DNA of 19,707 bases. Source: Pseudomonadota bacterium (GTDB lineage: Bacteria > Pseudomonadota > Gammaproteobacteria > Burkholderiales > Thiobacillaceae). The position numbers were made by a program, and so were the translations under genes. Location: the NCBI GenBank assembly GCA_021836225.1, contig JAKBJA010000006.1, positions 1-19,707 on the forward strand. Direction: 5' to 3'. Shown piece by piece: positions 1 through 7,936 of this stretch (positions within the stretch are counted from its first letter, which is position 1; the number at the start of each line of letters is the position of its first letter). Below the pieces are notes generated by a model. The model did no database searches. It saw nothing but the letters and a program-made list of their open reading frames with translations, and had not been told where the DNA came from.

Positions 1-105
1 GGCAAGCGCGCTGGCGGGGTGTCCGTTTGTGATGAACGAAAGAGCGCCCCAGGCCATCGAGGCCAACATGCCGGCGGTGTCGATGATGTCTTTGATGCTG
101 TCCAT
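1..105 (-). CDS. Second copy of the 5' part of the 55-residue membrane protein gene (closure overlap)
   Basis: This is the first 35 codons of the gene described in full at 19518-19685, shown again because the window overlaps itself. The start codon (complement of 103-105) and the upstream GAAGGAG ribosome site are present. The gene runs off the left edge and is not a truncated second gene. Confidence 0.6.
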   Translation of the reverse strand, partial: MDSIKDIIDTAGMLASMAWGALSFITNGHPASALA

Positions 106-127
106 TTCATTTCTCCTTCAGTTAGCC
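1..127. repeat. Terminal direct repeat, left copy (circular closure)
   Basis: These 127 bases are identical to 19581-19707. An exact overlap of this size at the two ends of a contig is the usual mark of a circular molecule assembled with a k-mer of 127, so this is taken as the same DNA written twice. The true circle is then 19,580 bp. A genuine terminal repeat of a linear replicon is the less likely alternative. Confidence 0.93.
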
Positions 128-206
128 CCGGCCAACGAGCCGGGGGGAGTGGGTGGTGTTTTACTGCCGCCGGACTCGAAGATTCTGAAGCCCCCGCCGA
201 TTGAAT

Positions 207-485
207 CCGGCTTTGCTCTGCGGGTGCTTTGGCTTGCGCCGCCGTTCTCGTTAGTTCCTCGCCCCTTGTGTCGCTTTTCGACGGGACGAGCGAAAGATCA
301 AGGGATCGGACGCCCCCGATCCGTCGGCCCGCGCGCTTTTTGCGCGGGGCGTCGGGCGGAGCGGCCGAGCGAAGCGCGTCCCTTGATCTTTCGAGCGGCC
401 TGGCGATACTTGACACATAAAGGGGGCGAGGAACTAACGAGAACGGTGAACAGCGCAAGCATTTGCATCGAGTAAAAGCCGGACT
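207..485. repeat. Large nested inverted repeat in the 128-530 gene-free region
   Basis: The stretch between the trbL-like gene and the small gene at the closure point has no convincing gene, but it folds as a multi-arm palindrome. A perfect 24-bp arm at 242-265 pairs with 423-446. Inside it a perfect 15-bp arm at 291-305 pairs with 379-393. The centre holds two short hairpins: GGATCGG at 303-309 with CCGATCC at 316-322, and CCGCGC at 329-334 with GCGCGG at 342-347. Imperfect outer arms (TCCGGCTTT near 206 with AAAGCCGGA near 475; GCTTGCGC near 232 with GCGCAAGC near 453) extend the symmetry. GCCGGACTCG also occurs as a direct repeat at 169-178 and 478-487. It could be a single-strand origin, a regulatory RNA, a MITE-like insertion or a recombination site; the sequence does not decide. 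Confidence 0.8.
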
Positions 486-530
486 CGGCGCGCGCTTGTC
501 GCGCATCAAAATCGCTATTAGATGCTCAAG

Positions 531-553
531 AAAAACCCCGCCGAAGCGGGGTT
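531..553 (-). terminator. Rho-independent terminator of the trbJ-trbL operon
   Basis: Read on the minus strand, a 6-bp stem CCCCGC/GCGGGG closes a UUCG tetraloop and is followed by five T. It begins about 7 bp after the trbL-like stop codon. The terminator at 3330-3352 is nearly the same sequence. Confidence 0.88.
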
Positions 554-559
554 CCCGTA

Positions 560-1543
560 TTACTTACCGCCGCCGCCTGGCGGACCTTTCGGCATCTTCG
601 GCATCCTGCCGGCCGCCATTCTGCTCATGATGACCGCGCCAACGCCGCCGGCACCCGCACCGCCGCCGCCGATCATTGCCGCCGCCAGGTCGTCGGCGCG
701 GAACAACATGAACGCGACGAACACGATGACCGCCGCCGACGCCATGAAGCCGCCGATTTTGCCGGCAATCTCTTGAGCCAGCGGCAGATTCGGATCCCGG
801 CTCATGAGCGCCATGGCGTCAGTGAAGCTCTCAATCGACGTGACAGCGATCATCGCAATCGTGATGCCGACGACAAGCGCGAAGCCTTGACTCAACATGA
901 ATTGCAGCCAGTTGCGCGCCAGGTGCGCCGCCGGGCCGAACGGCATCCAGGCAAGCAGCAGCGGGCCGAAGATGATGCCCAGATGCAGCGCCAGCAGCGG
1001 GCCGTAGAGAGCGAAGATCAGCGCGACGGACAGCAGGATCGCGAGCGCGAACAGGATCAGTTCGAGCAGGGCTTGAGTAAGCCCGGAAACAAGCATGCCG
1101 CCAAATGATTCATTCGATACAACAAACGCCTTCACTTTTTCGTAAGCCGTCCGCTCGTCTGGATTTCGAGCATTCGGAAACATCGCATGCGAGAGCTTTG
1201 TGATCGTCTGACTGATCGCTTCCGGGCCGCTCGTCGCGCCGCCGGTATTGAGAATCGGCTGCGTCAGCCCGGCACTGAAAAAATTCGATGTGGCGGTCAT
1301 CGTGCTTTTCCAGTTGTCGCCGCTGAGAAGCGTCATCGGAATGATGAGAATCAAGCCCGCCCGCGTGATGCGAGCGAGCGCGCCCGACACTTCGCCCATC
1401 CACCACTGGTAGACCGCGAACAACAGCGCGAGCACGAACGCCAGCGCGAGCATTTGCAGAGCAATCGGAATGAAAACAGTGTGCATCTTCTCTGCTGAAG
1501 TGATGAGCGGATCTAGCAGTCCAGCAATGTCTCCAAGTGCCAT
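560..1543 (-). CDS. trbL: TrbL/VirB6-family inner-membrane transfer protein
   Basis: A 327-residue polytopic membrane protein of the TrbL/VirB6 family, which forms the inner-membrane part of type IV secretion channels. Visible are hydrophobic segments at about 25-47 and 52-70, a long hydrophobic block at about 150-205 carrying a GPLLLAWMPFG stretch typical of the family, two later segments, and a Gly-rich C-terminal tail. The chosen ATG has GGGAG about nine bases upstream; a TTG five codons earlier has no comparable site. It lies directly after the 91-residue gene and last before a terminator, so it sits in a trbJ-trbK-trbL-like order. The other subunits of the machine are absent from the plasmid. 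Family assignment is fairly secure; whether it works with a helper channel is inference. Confidence 0.8.
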   Translation of the reverse strand: MALGDIAGLLDPLITSAEKMHTVFIPIALQMLALAFVLALLFAVYQWWMGEVSGALARITRAGLILIIPMTLLSGDNWKSTMTATSNFFSAGLTQPILNTGGATSGPEAISQTITKLSHAMFPNARNPDERTAYEKVKAFVVSNESFGGMLVSGLTQALLELILFALAILLSVALIFALYGPLLALHLGIIFGPLLLAWMPFGPAAHLARNWLQFMLSQGFALVVGITIAMIAVTSIESFTDAMALMSRDPNLPLAQEIAGKIGGFMASAAVIVFVAFMLFRADDLAAAMIGGGGAGAGGVGAVIMSRMAAGRMPKMPKGPPGGGGK

Positions 1544-1547
1544 TTTT

Positions 1548-1823
1548 TCAGCTCCCAAAAATCAGGTCGTAAAACAACCACACGTAGCACGCGACGGACA
1601 CCGGCGCGAGCATGGTGAGCCTGGGGTTCTGCTGGGCGAAGTCGATGGCGAACGCCCGCCAGTCGAAGCCATCCGGCCGGGTGGCCACGTCCTCGCCGGC
1701 CTCGCGCCGGCGGGCAACGTCGGCCATAAGCTCGGCGCGCTCAACTTCGCCGCGCTCGACGAGCCGGGCGACAAGATCAACAACTCTTGCTTCTGCCTTG
1801 TTTTCCATGATTATGTTTTCCAT
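1548..1823 (-). CDS. Small membrane protein in the TrbK position (possible entry exclusion)
   Basis: A 91-residue protein with a charged helical N-terminal half rich in Arg, Glu and Ala and one C-terminal hydrophobic segment (about residues 70-88). It starts 2 bp after the trbJ-like stop and ends 4 bp before the trbL-like start, so the three genes are one transcript. In IncP plasmids this slot holds trbK, the entry-exclusion lipoprotein, but I see no signal peptide or lipobox here, so the match is positional only. The start region is odd: a 15-bp unit ending in ATGGAAAAC occurs twice in tandem and gives two in-frame ATG codons (1823 and 1808). No good ribosome site is visible, which suggests translational coupling to trbJ. 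Confidence 0.7.
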   Translation of the reverse strand: MENIIMENKAEARVVDLVARLVERGEVERAELMADVARRREAGEDVATRPDGFDWRAFAIDFAQQNPRLTMLAPVSVACYVWLFYDLIFGS

Positions 1824-1825
1824 GA

Positions 1826-2584
1826 TTATTTGGCGAACTCGTGCGGTAGCTTCAGCTTGCCGACCGGCGGCGCTTCAAGCTCGGCGCGGCGGCGCGCATC
1901 CATCACTGCCGCTTCTCGGCGCTGCACGCGCTCAAGTTCGTCTTGCCGGAGCTTCGCTTCGTGTGCGGCATTCGCATTGGCCGTCGCGATCGAGCCGGCG
2001 ATGTCCGCGAGCGTTGCTTGCACCTGCACGTTCTGCGTCGCGAGAAACTGGATGCCCTTCACGTTGGCGTCGATGCTCTTCACCGTGTCAGCCTGCTTCT
2101 GCACATCCTTCGAAGTTTCGGCGAGGCGGCGCAGCTTCGCCTGCTCCTGCTCGTAGGTCTGCTGATAGACGCCGCCATGCTTGTAGGCGGCATCGGCCTT
2201 CAGGCGCAGCAGATCGGACGGCGTAATACCGAGGCGCTGAGAGTCGGCGGCCGCCTTGCGCAATACGCCTTCCGCGTCCTTGTAGACCCCGTGCGCCTGC
2301 GACATGACCCGGTAGGCTTCCGCCATCGCGCGCACTTTCTCAAGAGGCAGCCCTTTCATGGACTGATCTATTACGGACTGCGGCAATTGGCGAAGCTGTT
2401 GCATCGTCGCTTGCGCCGCCATAAGCGTGTTCGAAGTAGTGTTGATGGCTTCGCTTACCTGCATCACCAGCTCGGCGTGGTTCATGATCTGGGTGACTTC
2501 GGTAGCACCGCCTGTCGCTGCGCCGGCGTGGGCGCCGGATACTGGAAAAGCGAATGCGATTGAGACAAGAAAGCGGCGGATCAT
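1826..2584 (-). CDS. trbJ: TrbJ/VirB5-like periplasmic transfer protein
   Basis: A 252-residue secreted protein. It opens with a signal peptide (MIRRF, hydrophobic stretch, cleavage likely after AHA near residue 20), followed by a long, mostly helical Gln/Ala/Lys-rich body, as in VirB5/TrbJ minor pilus proteins that are needed for donor-recipient contact. In IncP, TrbJ together with TrbK also gives entry exclusion. The start overlaps the stop of the 49-residue gene as ATGA and has GGAG eight bases upstream. The last residues, APPVGKLKLPH plus a short tail, recur almost unchanged at the end of the 161-residue protein at 18619-19104, with a shared 20-base DNA match. The family call rests on architecture and gene order. 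Confidence 0.72.
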   Translation of the reverse strand: MIRRFLVSIAFAFPVSGAHAGAATGGATEVTQIMNHAELVMQVSEAINTTSNTLMAAQATMQQLRQLPQSVIDQSMKGLPLEKVRAMAEAYRVMSQAHGVYKDAEGVLRKAAADSQRLGITPSDLLRLKADAAYKHGGVYQQTYEQEQAKLRRLAETSKDVQKQADTVKSIDANVKGIQFLATQNVQVQATLADIAGSIATANANAAHEAKLRQDELERVQRREAAVMDARRRAELEAPPVGKLKLPHEFAK

Positions 2585-2730
2585 TTGCGGTCTCCTTTTT
2601 TCAAGTGATCGAGAAGGTCGAGAACAGTGCGCGGTCGTGTTTGCGAGGGTTTCGACAGATAGTCGAGCACGGTTTTGTTTCGCGACGTGCGCAGCGGCGG
2701 AATGACGACAGGGGTGTGCGAGTCTTTCAT
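2581..2730 (-). CDS. 49-residue leading protein of the trbJ-trbL operon, unknown
   Basis: A short basic protein (MKDSHTPVVIPPLRTSRN...) ending in LLDHLKKGDRK. It is supported by context: AAAGGA lies just upstream of the ATG, a full leader module precedes it (2736-2792), and its TGA overlaps the trbJ ATG as ATGA, the same coupling used by other real gene pairs here. I recognise no family. It has no membrane segment or cysteine motif. It may regulate or couple translation of the transfer genes, but nothing in the sequence shows that. Confidence 0.65.
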   Translation of the reverse strand: MKDSHTPVVIPPLRTSRNKTVLDYLSKPSQTRPRTVLDLLDHLKKGDRK

Positions 2731-2735
2731 GTGTT

Positions 2736-2792
2736 TCCTTTCCGCCCGGCGGAAATGCCGGGCCTGTCTACTTCAGCAAAAAGCGGAAGCGC
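2736..2792 (-). promoter_or_regulatory. Leader module copy 1 (trbJKL operon)
   Basis: Read on the minus strand: a GCGCTTCCGC block, the core CTGAAGTAG, a GC-rich hairpin (GCCCGGC/GCCGGGC) and then the GGAAAGG ribosome site before the ATG at 2730. The same arrangement recurs at six other places. No consensus sigma70 promoter is evident inside it. Confidence 0.8.
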
Positions 2793-2814
2793 AAAAAACC
2801 CGGCGCGTGGCCGC
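2793..2814 (-). terminator. Probable terminator of the zinc-ribbon protein gene
   Basis: Directly after the stop codon at 2815 the minus strand reads a short CGGC/GCCG stem followed by six T. The stem is weaker than the other terminators here, but its position and T-tract fit. Confidence 0.55.
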
Positions 2815-3267
2815 TCAGGGAACAAACTTGTTGCCGCACTTGCGACAAAAAAACTCTCTCTCCCACCTCTCGCGCTCAATCTCCCAGGCCGCGAGCTTCG
2901 GCGCGCGGACATGCTTTCTGTGCAGGAAAAAAGCCGCCACCGCGGCAGCGACAGGAAGGGCGACAAAATGAATCGGTAGGGTAGGCAGCGGCAGCACACC
3001 CGGCAGAACCAGCCAGTACGCTAGAAAAACAAAAGCGGAGAAAAACACTCCCGGCAAAACAGACGGGCGGACCGGCGCCGCAAGCTCTTCCGCGAGCCGA
3101 GAGCGCGTCACTCTCGTTTCTCGCCTCGCAGCCCCGCTTGCGGGGTCGCGAGTCTCCGCTTCGACGGTTCGAGTTTCGAGCGCGACGACGACGGGAACTG
3201 ATTGAATATGAGGCGAGCCGCACCTTGTGCAGACCATCCCGCCGACCTGTTCATTTAGGTGGTTCAT
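2815..3267 (-). CDS. Two-zinc-ribbon membrane protein, unknown function
   Basis: A 150-residue protein with a CTRCGSPH zinc-ribbon half near residues 13-20 and a second CRKCGNKF pair at the extreme C-terminus. Between them are a charged, Arg-rich segment (about 30-65) and two hydrophobic segments (about 72-95 and 98-115). The four cysteines may come together as one ribbon on the cytoplasmic side, with the two helices forming a membrane hairpin. The ATG has AAAGGA five bases upstream and follows leader module copy 2; a terminator follows the stop. It stands alone between the relaxase side and the trb operon. I do not recognise a named family. Confidence 0.75.
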   Translation of the reverse strand: MNHLNEQVGGMVCTRCGSPHIQSVPVVVALETRTVEAETRDPASGAARRETRVTRSRLAEELAAPVRPSVLPGVFFSAFVFLAYWLVLPGVLPLPTLPIHFVALPVAAAVAAFFLHRKHVRAPKLAAWEIERERWEREFFCRKCGNKFVP

Positions 3268-3272
3268 AGGTT

Positions 3273-3328
3273 CCTTTCCGCCCGGCGGAATTGCCGGGCT
3301 TGGCTACTTCAGGCGAAAGCGGAAGCGC
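3273..3328 (-). promoter_or_regulatory. Leader module copy 2 (zinc-ribbon gene)
   Basis: Same order as copy 1: GCGCTTCCGC, the core CTGAAGTAG, a GCCCGGC hairpin and GGAAAGGAA before the ATG at 3267. The bases just before the core differ (TTTCGC instead of TTTTTG). It directly follows the terminator at 3330-3352. Confidence 0.8.
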
Positions 3329-3329
3329 G

Positions 3330-3352
3330 AAAAACCCCGCCGAAGCGGGTTC
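3330..3352 (-). terminator. Rho-independent terminator of the 103-residue gene
   Basis: On the minus strand CCCGC and GCGGG pair around a TTCG loop and are followed by five T. Its sequence is nearly identical to the terminator after trbL at 531-553, so it may have been copied together with neighbouring leader DNA. Confidence 0.85.
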
Positions 3353-3373
3353 TTGTGAGGCATCTCGCGCAGG

Positions 3374-3685
3374 TCAGACCGAGCAGCGCCCGGTGCTCGG
3401 CCTGTCGCCAAGTTCGACGCCGATCTTTTGCGAAAACTCAATCGCTTGAGCTTTTTCCCCTGCGACCCACAGATCGACGCCATTCGTTAGCTCGACACAC
3501 AGCCGCCCAGACATGGTTTCGTAAGACACTCGCTCGATCTGATTTCTCGGCACATTAGTCCATGCGCTAGCAAATGCCAGATGATCGCTCAGAATAAAAA
3601 CCATATCGGAACCACCATCGCAGCCAAACTCGCTAATCCAGTCAGACTTTTCTTCGCTCATTTCAATCATGCTTTTTTGTTTCAT
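3374..3685 (-). CDS. Small acidic soluble protein, unknown function
   Basis: A 103-residue protein without signal peptide or membrane segment. It has alternating strand-like stretches (DMVFILSDHLAF, QIERVSYETMSGRLCVELTNGVDLWVAG), which suggests a small alpha/beta fold. The ATG at 3685 is preferred over the one two codons earlier because AAAGG lies six bases before it, whereas the upstream ATG abuts the ribosome site. Leader copy 3 precedes it and a UUCG terminator follows, so it is a single-gene unit. It shares size and general character with the 105-residue protein at 19132-19449, but I see no convincing alignment. No family recognised. Confidence 0.7.
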   Translation of the reverse strand: MKQKSMIEMSEEKSDWISEFGCDGGSDMVFILSDHLAFASAWTNVPRNQIERVSYETMSGRLCVELTNGVDLWVAGEKAQAIEFSQKIGVELGDRPSTGRCSV

Positions 3686-3691
3686 CTTCAT

Positions 3692-3747
3692 CCTTTCTGC
3701 CCGGCGAAAATGCCGGGGATGTCTACTTCAGCAAAAAGCGGAAGCGC
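3692..3747 (-). promoter_or_regulatory. Leader module copy 3 (103-residue gene)
   Basis: GCGCTTCCGC, TTTTTG, the core CTGAAGTAG, a CCCGGC/GCCGGG-type hairpin and AGAAAGG, in the same order as copy 1. It follows immediately after the relaxase terminator at 3748-3771. Confidence 0.8.
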
Positions 3748-3771
3748 AAAAACCCGGCGCGCGGCCGGGTG
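3748..3771 (-). terminator. Rho-independent terminator of the relaxase operon
   Basis: On the minus strand a 6-bp stem CCCGGC/GCCGGG with a 5-base loop is followed by five T, about 14 bp after the relaxase stop codon. Confidence 0.85.
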
Positions 3772-3784
3772 GTTGAGGAAGCGA

Positions 3785-6700
3785 TCATCGTTCAAAATCG
3801 CGGTCTGTTGCCGCTTTGCCGTCTTTGACTTTTGTTTCGAGCTTGTCGCGAGCTTCCGAGCGCATGGCGCGGGTCTCGATGGCGGCTGAGAGCTTCGCGC
3901 GGATAGACTCTTGTGTTGAGGCGCCGCGCCAGCCTTCGGCGTTGAGCTTCTGCATTGTCTTGTCTTGCAGCTTCGCCCAGGCCTTGCTGACTGCTCCGGT
4001 TTCCTTCGATTGAATCCGCCCGCGCAGCTCGTCGCGGTCGCGCCCGAACGCCTTTTGCTTCATGGTGTCGCGGCCGACGACGACTTTCTCGCCGATTTTG
4101 ATCGAGGTCTTGATGCCGAAGACTTCGAGCTTCTTGTCTACGATCTTCGCGGTCTTTGCAGTCATGCCGAGGGTTTTCGCCTGGCGGAGCTTCACTTCGC
4201 GCACACGTCCGTGCAGCTCGCGGTGATACGTCTTTCCGTTCTTGTATAACAAATAGCGTTCGCCCTTGCTGTCGAACTCCCACTTTGCGCGGCCTTTCTC
4301 GATGTCCTTCGCGATCTTGGCGGGCTGCGGCATCTGGCCTTTCGTCTTGAGGGCTTTGGCGGCTAGCTCGCCGTCGCGGCGGCGTTCTTCGCCGGTGCGG
4401 TGGTCAGGCTGACGGCCTGACTGTGGGGCAGCCTGAGCGTCAGGCTGGGGGTTAGGCTGACGCGGCTGGTCGGCTCGCGTAAAGCGCGGGCGGTCGGTGG
4501 CGTCGGCGCGCTTATAGTCCGCGCTGGTGTCCTTGTCCCGCGCCCGGCTCATCTCCTTCAGCAGCTCGTCGCGCTGCGCCGACGTGTGGTGATACGTCAT
4601 GCTTTCACGATGGCGAGAGGCGGCAACGTAGCTCAAGCTGCGGTCGCTCATGGCGCTGTCGTGTACGACGTGCGCCCGGTCGATCGTCACGCCTTGCGAC
4701 TTGTGGACGGTCGCGGAATAGGCGTGGTCGATGTGCTTGTATTGCTGGTCTGAGACTTTCAGCTCTTTACCGTCTCCGTCGCGCTTCATCGTGAGCTGGC
4801 CGTCCCGGGCGTCGGTCACAGTCCACGTCTGGCCGTTTTTGACGTTCAGCCCCCGGTCGTTTTGAAGAGTGATAACCCGGTCGCCGGCGGCAAACTGCTT
4901 GTCTTTCTCGGGGCTGTCTTTGCCGGCTTGGGTGGTGAAACGGGCGTCGTCGCCTTTCAGGATGCCCTGCTCGCGTGCGAGCGTGCGGGCCCGCTCGTTG
5001 ATCGCGGCAACGTCCGAGCGCCTGGCGGCGAGCGCCATGCTTGATTTGCCTTCGCCCAGGTCTGAAATGACGTTCTTCGCGATCTCCCGCCGTGCGGTGT
5101 CGGTGTCGGCGTGCTCGCGCAAGTAGCCGCGTTCTTGCATGATCTCGACTGCTTTCCCGGCGTCGCCGGCTTTCAGCGCCAACACCATCTCTTTGTCGCG
5201 GTCGTCGTGCTGACGGCGGATCTCGTTCATCTCGGCGTGCTTGCCGGCCGCGTCGCGCATCGAGCGCATCGCGCCCCCGGCGTCGATAGGCTGCAGCTGC
5301 CGGGTGTCGCCGACGAGCACGAGCTTTGCCCCGGCCCGGTCGCAGTGATCCTTGAGCTGCGACATGAGCCGGCTGCCGGCCATGCCGGCTTCGTCCACCA
5401 CGATGACGGTTTGCCGTCCGAGCTGCAGTTCACCCTTTTCAAGCCGGTTGAGCGTGCTATGGATCGTGTCTGACTTGATGCCTGAACCTTCTTCGAGTCC
5501 TGAAGCCGCTTTGCCGGCCAGCGCCGCACCGATAACCTGGTTGCGGTCGCGCTCCCAAACTTCCCGAGCCGCGCCGAGCATGTAGCTCTTGCCGGCTCCG
5601 GCGGTGCCTTCGACGACGGCGAAGCTGCGGGCGTTGTCGGTGATGTGAGCCAGGGCCGCTTTCTGCTCGTCGGAGAGCGTCCGTTTGCTGATGACGGATT
5701 CGAGGGTGTCGGCGGAGACGCGGGCAGTCGTCTCAGTGCGTGCCGCGCGTTCGGCGTAGTCCGACAGGCCTTTCTCGATTTCAAGCATCTCGCGCGAAGT
5801 CCAGCGTTCTTCGCCGTCGCGGCCGACGAGCTGCACCAGCTCGCCAGACTTGCGCAGCTCTTCGAGCTTCGACAGGGCACCATCGATGCCGCCGCCAGCG
5901 GTCTGCGCCTGCTCGAAAGCATAGCGTTCGAGCTGCTGCCGGGTGAGCGTCGAGGCTTCCGAGAACGCGCGTTCGGTGAGCTTCGCCGGGTCGCGTTCGG
6001 GTGTCGGTTGGTTCTTGAGAGCTTCGGCAGAAAAGCCGTTTTCTGCGGCTGCGGTGCGGGCAGACTCGAAAGCGGCGGCGCGGGGGTTGTCAGCTTTCGC
6101 GGTACGGGTAGAAAGCGCGTGAACGTCGCGTGCGGCCTGGGACTTCTGGCCCGTTGCGGCTGCGGCTGCGGCAATCTCTGCCGAGCGGCTGGAAAGCTGC
6201 TTTTCAAGGTCGGGCGGGAAGCCGGCCAGGCGGAAAGATTTACGGTCGGTGTCGATATGGAAGCCGAGCTTTTCCAGTTCGGCGGCGAACTCGGCGCGGT
6301 ACGCGGTGCCGATGGCGTGCGCGTGCGTCGTCTGGAAGTCGATGCGCTTGCCGTTCTCGGCGATGTTACTAATAACGGCGTGGGTGTGAAGGTGCGGCTC
6401 GCCGGCCCTGTTTGAGCTGTGCTCGAAGGTGGCTGCGGCGATCTCGTGGTGAGGAACCTTGACGGCCCCGGCGTGACCTTCTCGCTGCACGAATGCGCCG
6501 CTGTGCTCGACATAGCGCAAGGCGGATTCGACCGCTCTTTGCTGCGCTTCGCTGATTGCTTTTTGAAGCTCGGGCGATGCCGCCGCCCAAGCGATTGAGA
6601 CAGACTTGGGCGCGGAAAATGTCAGGTCGTAGCCCGGTTTGTGCTTGCCCGCGCCCGCGTTGTTCGACAGCTTTTCGCCGGTTCGCGGATCGAACCCGGT

Positions 6701-6892
6701 CAGCGTCGCCGTGAGGTCGCCGCGCCTGACTTGCTCACCTGCAAAACCGCGTTTTTCTGCGAAGCTGCCAACCCACTTACCCGCCGGTTCGTCGTGCTGC
6801 TTGGCGTTCGGGTTTTCGGCTCCGAGCTGGTAGTTTTCGTAGTACGCGGCGATGCCAGCACCGCCGGCAGGGATTGATTTGATCGACAACAT
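3785..6892 (-). CDS. trwC: MobF-family conjugative relaxase-helicase (TrwC/TraI-like)
   Basis: This 1,035-residue protein should nick oriT, stay bound to the 5' end of the strand and unwind the plasmid for transfer. The N-terminal relaxase domain shows the catalytic tyrosine pair AAYYEN (Y17/Y18), [13 protein letters not shown] (about 88-99) and the metal-binding triad in GEPHLHTH (H167, H169, H171). A superfamily-1 helicase follows, with Walker A GTAGAGKS (429-436), Walker B VVDEAGM (about 498-504), GDTRQLQP (about 528-535) and a late [12 protein letters not shown] motif. A charged C-terminal region of about 250 residues ends the protein. The start at 6892 has GGAGGGG upstream and matches the usual MLS beginning of TrwC; an in-frame extension to 6961 lacks support. 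Length is normal for MobF proteins. It ends the accessory-relaxase operon. Confidence 0.95.
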   Translation of the reverse strand: MLSIKSIPAGGAGIAAYYENYQLGAENPNAKQHDEPAGKWVGSFAEKRGFAGEQVRRGDLTATLTGFDPRTGEKLSNNAGAGKHKPGYDLTFSAPKSVSIAWAAASPELQKAISEAQQRAVESALRYVEHSGAFVQREGHAGAVKVPHHEIAAATFEHSSNRAGEPHLHTHAVISNIAENGKRIDFQTTHAHAIGTAYRAEFAAELEKLGFHIDTDRKSFRLAGFPPDLEKQLSSRSAEIAAAAAATGQKSQAARDVHALSTRTAKADNPRAAAFESARTAAAENGFSAEALKNQPTPERDPAKLTERAFSEASTLTRQQLERYAFEQAQTAGGGIDGALSKLEELRKSGELVQLVGRDGEERWTSREMLEIEKGLSDYAERAARTETTARVSADTLESVISKRTLSDEQKAALAHITDNARSFAVVEGTAGAGKSYMLGAAREVWERDRNQVIGAALAGKAASGLEEGSGIKSDTIHSTLNRLEKGELQLGRQTVIVVDEAGMAGSRLMSQLKDHCDRAGAKLVLVGDTRQLQPIDAGGAMRSMRDAAGKHAEMNEIRRQHDDRDKEMVLALKAGDAGKAVEIMQERGYLREHADTDTARREIAKNVISDLGEGKSSMALAARRSDVAAINERARTLAREQGILKGDDARFTTQAGKDSPEKDKQFAAGDRVITLQNDRGLNVKNGQTWTVTDARDGQLTMKRDGDGKELKVSDQQYKHIDHAYSATVHKSQGVTIDRAHVVHDSAMSDRSLSYVAASRHRESMTYHHTSAQRDELLKEMSRARDKDTSADYKRADATDRPRFTRADQPRQPNPQPDAQAAPQSGRQPDHRTGEERRRDGELAAKALKTKGQMPQPAKIAKDIEKGRAKWEFDSKGERYLLYKNGKTYHRELHGRVREVKLRQAKTLGMTAKTAKIVDKKLEVFGIKTSIKIGEKVVVGRDTMKQKAFGRDRDELRGRIQSKETGAVSKAWAKLQDKTMQKLNAEGWRGASTQESIRAKLSAAIETRAMRSEARDKLETKVKDGKAATDRDFER

Positions 6893-6894
6893 TG

Positions 6895-7077
6895 TTAACC
6901 CCTCCCGCGTCGCGCGGATTGATGAAGCGGCTTCCACGACGGCGCTGTGTATCGCACGCAAGCGCCGCGCGGCTCCCGGATGCCGGCGAGACAGAAAATC
7001 TCGTTTGGCGCGTCCATACGCTCGCGGCGTACATAGAAATTCAGGCAGTCACGCTGCCGGCAGGTTGTCGGCGTCAT
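6895..7077 (-). CDS. Possible 60-residue ORF bridging accessory gene and relaxase
   Basis: An open frame begins at an ATG that overlaps the stop of the 71-residue gene (ATGA) and ends two bases before the relaxase ATG. It therefore fits the space exactly and would couple translation across the operon. The product is basic, with three cysteines, and resembles nothing I know. The relaxase has its own strong ribosome site inside its last codons. The layout argues for translation; the unremarkable composition argues for caution. Confidence 0.35.
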   Translation of the reverse strand: MTPTTCRQRDCLNFYVRRERMDAPNEIFCLAGIREPRGACVRYTAPSWKPLHQSARRGRG

Positions 7078-7289
7078 TCTGCGTCCCCCGACGCGCCGGG
7101 GGCGGCGCTGCTGGCGTCGAGAATCTGAGAAAGGCGCGCAGCGGAAATGCCGCGTGACTGAATCAGTTTCACCAGTTCGCGCTGCTCAGACTCGCGGGCT
7201 GCCCGCTCGGCTTTTGCGAGCTGGGCGTCGATCTGTTTTATCTGAGAGACGAGTTTTTCGCGGCGGGTTTTCAGTTTTTCGATGCTCAT
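7074..7289 (-). CDS. Small coiled-coil accessory transfer protein (TraD/MobC-like)
   Basis: A 71-residue, highly charged protein. Residues 2-40 (KLKTRREKLVSQIKQIDAQL and onward) form a clear heptad-pattern coiled coil, followed by a short helix pair (LVKLIQSRGISAARLSQIL) that could bind DNA or a partner. Small coiled-coil proteins of this kind often lie beside relaxase genes and help build the relaxosome. The ATG has GGAG eight bases upstream, and leader copy 4 precedes it. It opens the operon that ends with the relaxase, so a relaxosome role is likely from context; the exact family is not established. Confidence 0.75.
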   Translation of the reverse strand: MSIEKLKTRREKLVSQIKQIDAQLAKAERAARESEQRELVKLIQSRGISAARLSQILDASSAAPGASGDAE

Positions 7290-7310
7290 GGTTTTGCTCC
7301 TTTTTTTGAC

Positions 7311-7368
7311 GGGTTGCGCGGCAATGCGCAGCCAACTACTTCAGTAAAAAGCGGAAGCGCGGAAGCGC
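7311..7368 (-). promoter_or_regulatory. Leader module copy 4 (relaxase operon)
   Basis: GCGCTTCCGC occurs twice in tandem here, followed by TTTTTA, the core CTGAAGTAG and a hairpin of different sequence (TGCGC/GCGCA) before the GGAG ribosome site. The hairpin sequence differs while its position is kept, which suggests that the fold matters. It begins right after the stop of the upstream RHH gene. Confidence 0.75.
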
Positions 7369-7369
7369 A

Positions 7370-7867
7370 TCAGGCGGGCGGGCGGGTTGGGAATTTGGCG
7401 GCGTCAAACGCTTGTGGGGTGGGTCCGAAACTGCGGGAATCGGACGGATCGGGCCAATTCTGATAGAGCACGAAATAGCGAGACGCGGCGCGGAGAAGAA
7501 AGGAGGTGTCGTCTTCGTTTTGCCTTTTCTCGACGCCCTCGACGGCGAGCCGAGCGCGATACTCGCGAAAGCTGGGGATGCGCAGGAACTCGGCGAGCTG
7601 CGACAAAAGCGTGTCGAAAGCACGGGCGCTCGCCGACAGCGATTCGTCGATTTCTGAGAGCCGGCTTTCGACGGCGGAAAACCGCGATTCGTCGAAAGCC
7701 GGGGCGGCTGTGGCGGGCTGCTGCGGCTGCGGTTTCGCCATCGCACCGCCTGTCAACAGAATGCGCGCCAGGCGGGATTTCGGCATGTTGAGAATCTTCG
7801 CCTGCCGTTCGAGTTCAAGCAGTTCGGCGGCTTCGAGCCGAACGTCGATCTTGTGTGTCTTGCTCAT
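7370..7867 (-). CDS. Ribbon-helix-helix relaxosome accessory protein (TrwA/MobC-like)
   Basis: A 165-residue protein with an N-terminal ribbon-helix-helix domain at residues 4-40: strand KIDVRL, helix ELLELERQAKIL, then MPKSRLARILL. Such domains in TrwA, TraY and MobC bind oriT and also repress their own operons. A Pro/Gln/Ala linker (about 44-58), a helical segment (about 60-100) and a Pro-rich tail follow. It lies just upstream of the coiled-coil and relaxase genes and next to a repeat-bearing non-coding region that is the best oriT candidate, the same layout as trwA in R388. Leader copy 5 precedes it; the ribosome site is weak (GGAA). The DNA-binding role is well supported; the TrwA equivalence is inferred. 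Confidence 0.82.
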   Translation of the reverse strand: MSKTHKIDVRLEAAELLELERQAKILNMPKSRLARILLTGGAMAKPQPQQPATAAPAFDESRFSAVESRLSEIDESLSASARAFDTLLSQLAEFLRIPSFREYRARLAVEGVEKRQNEDDTSFLLRAASRYFVLYQNWPDPSDSRSFGPTPQAFDAAKFPTRPPA

Positions 7868-7891
7868 GTCTTGTTCCCACGAAATGTCGGA

Positions 7892-7936
7892 CAGCGGAAA
7901 AGCCCGCTGCTAAGACACTTCAGCGAAAAGCGGAAA
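7892..7936 (-). promoter_or_regulatory. Leader module copy 5 (RHH gene), diverged
   Basis: The most divergent copy: TTTCCGCTTTTCG, then CTGAAGTGT in place of CTGAAGTAG, then a hairpin CAGCGG/CCGCTG. The order of elements is preserved. It lies within the putative oriT region, so RHH autoregulation could act here. Confidence 0.65.

Noticed and set aside
5227..6513. 428-codon minus-strand ORF overlapping the relaxase in another frame
   Set aside because: A Ser/Pro/Arg-rich frameshadow of the relaxase, with no motifs and no separate ribosome site.
7336..7360. Possible leader peptide ending LLK-stop inside the CTGAAGTAG modules
   Set aside because: Several copies read RFRFLLK-stop in one frame, but copies 5 and 7 break the frame and no start codon or ribosome site is conserved.
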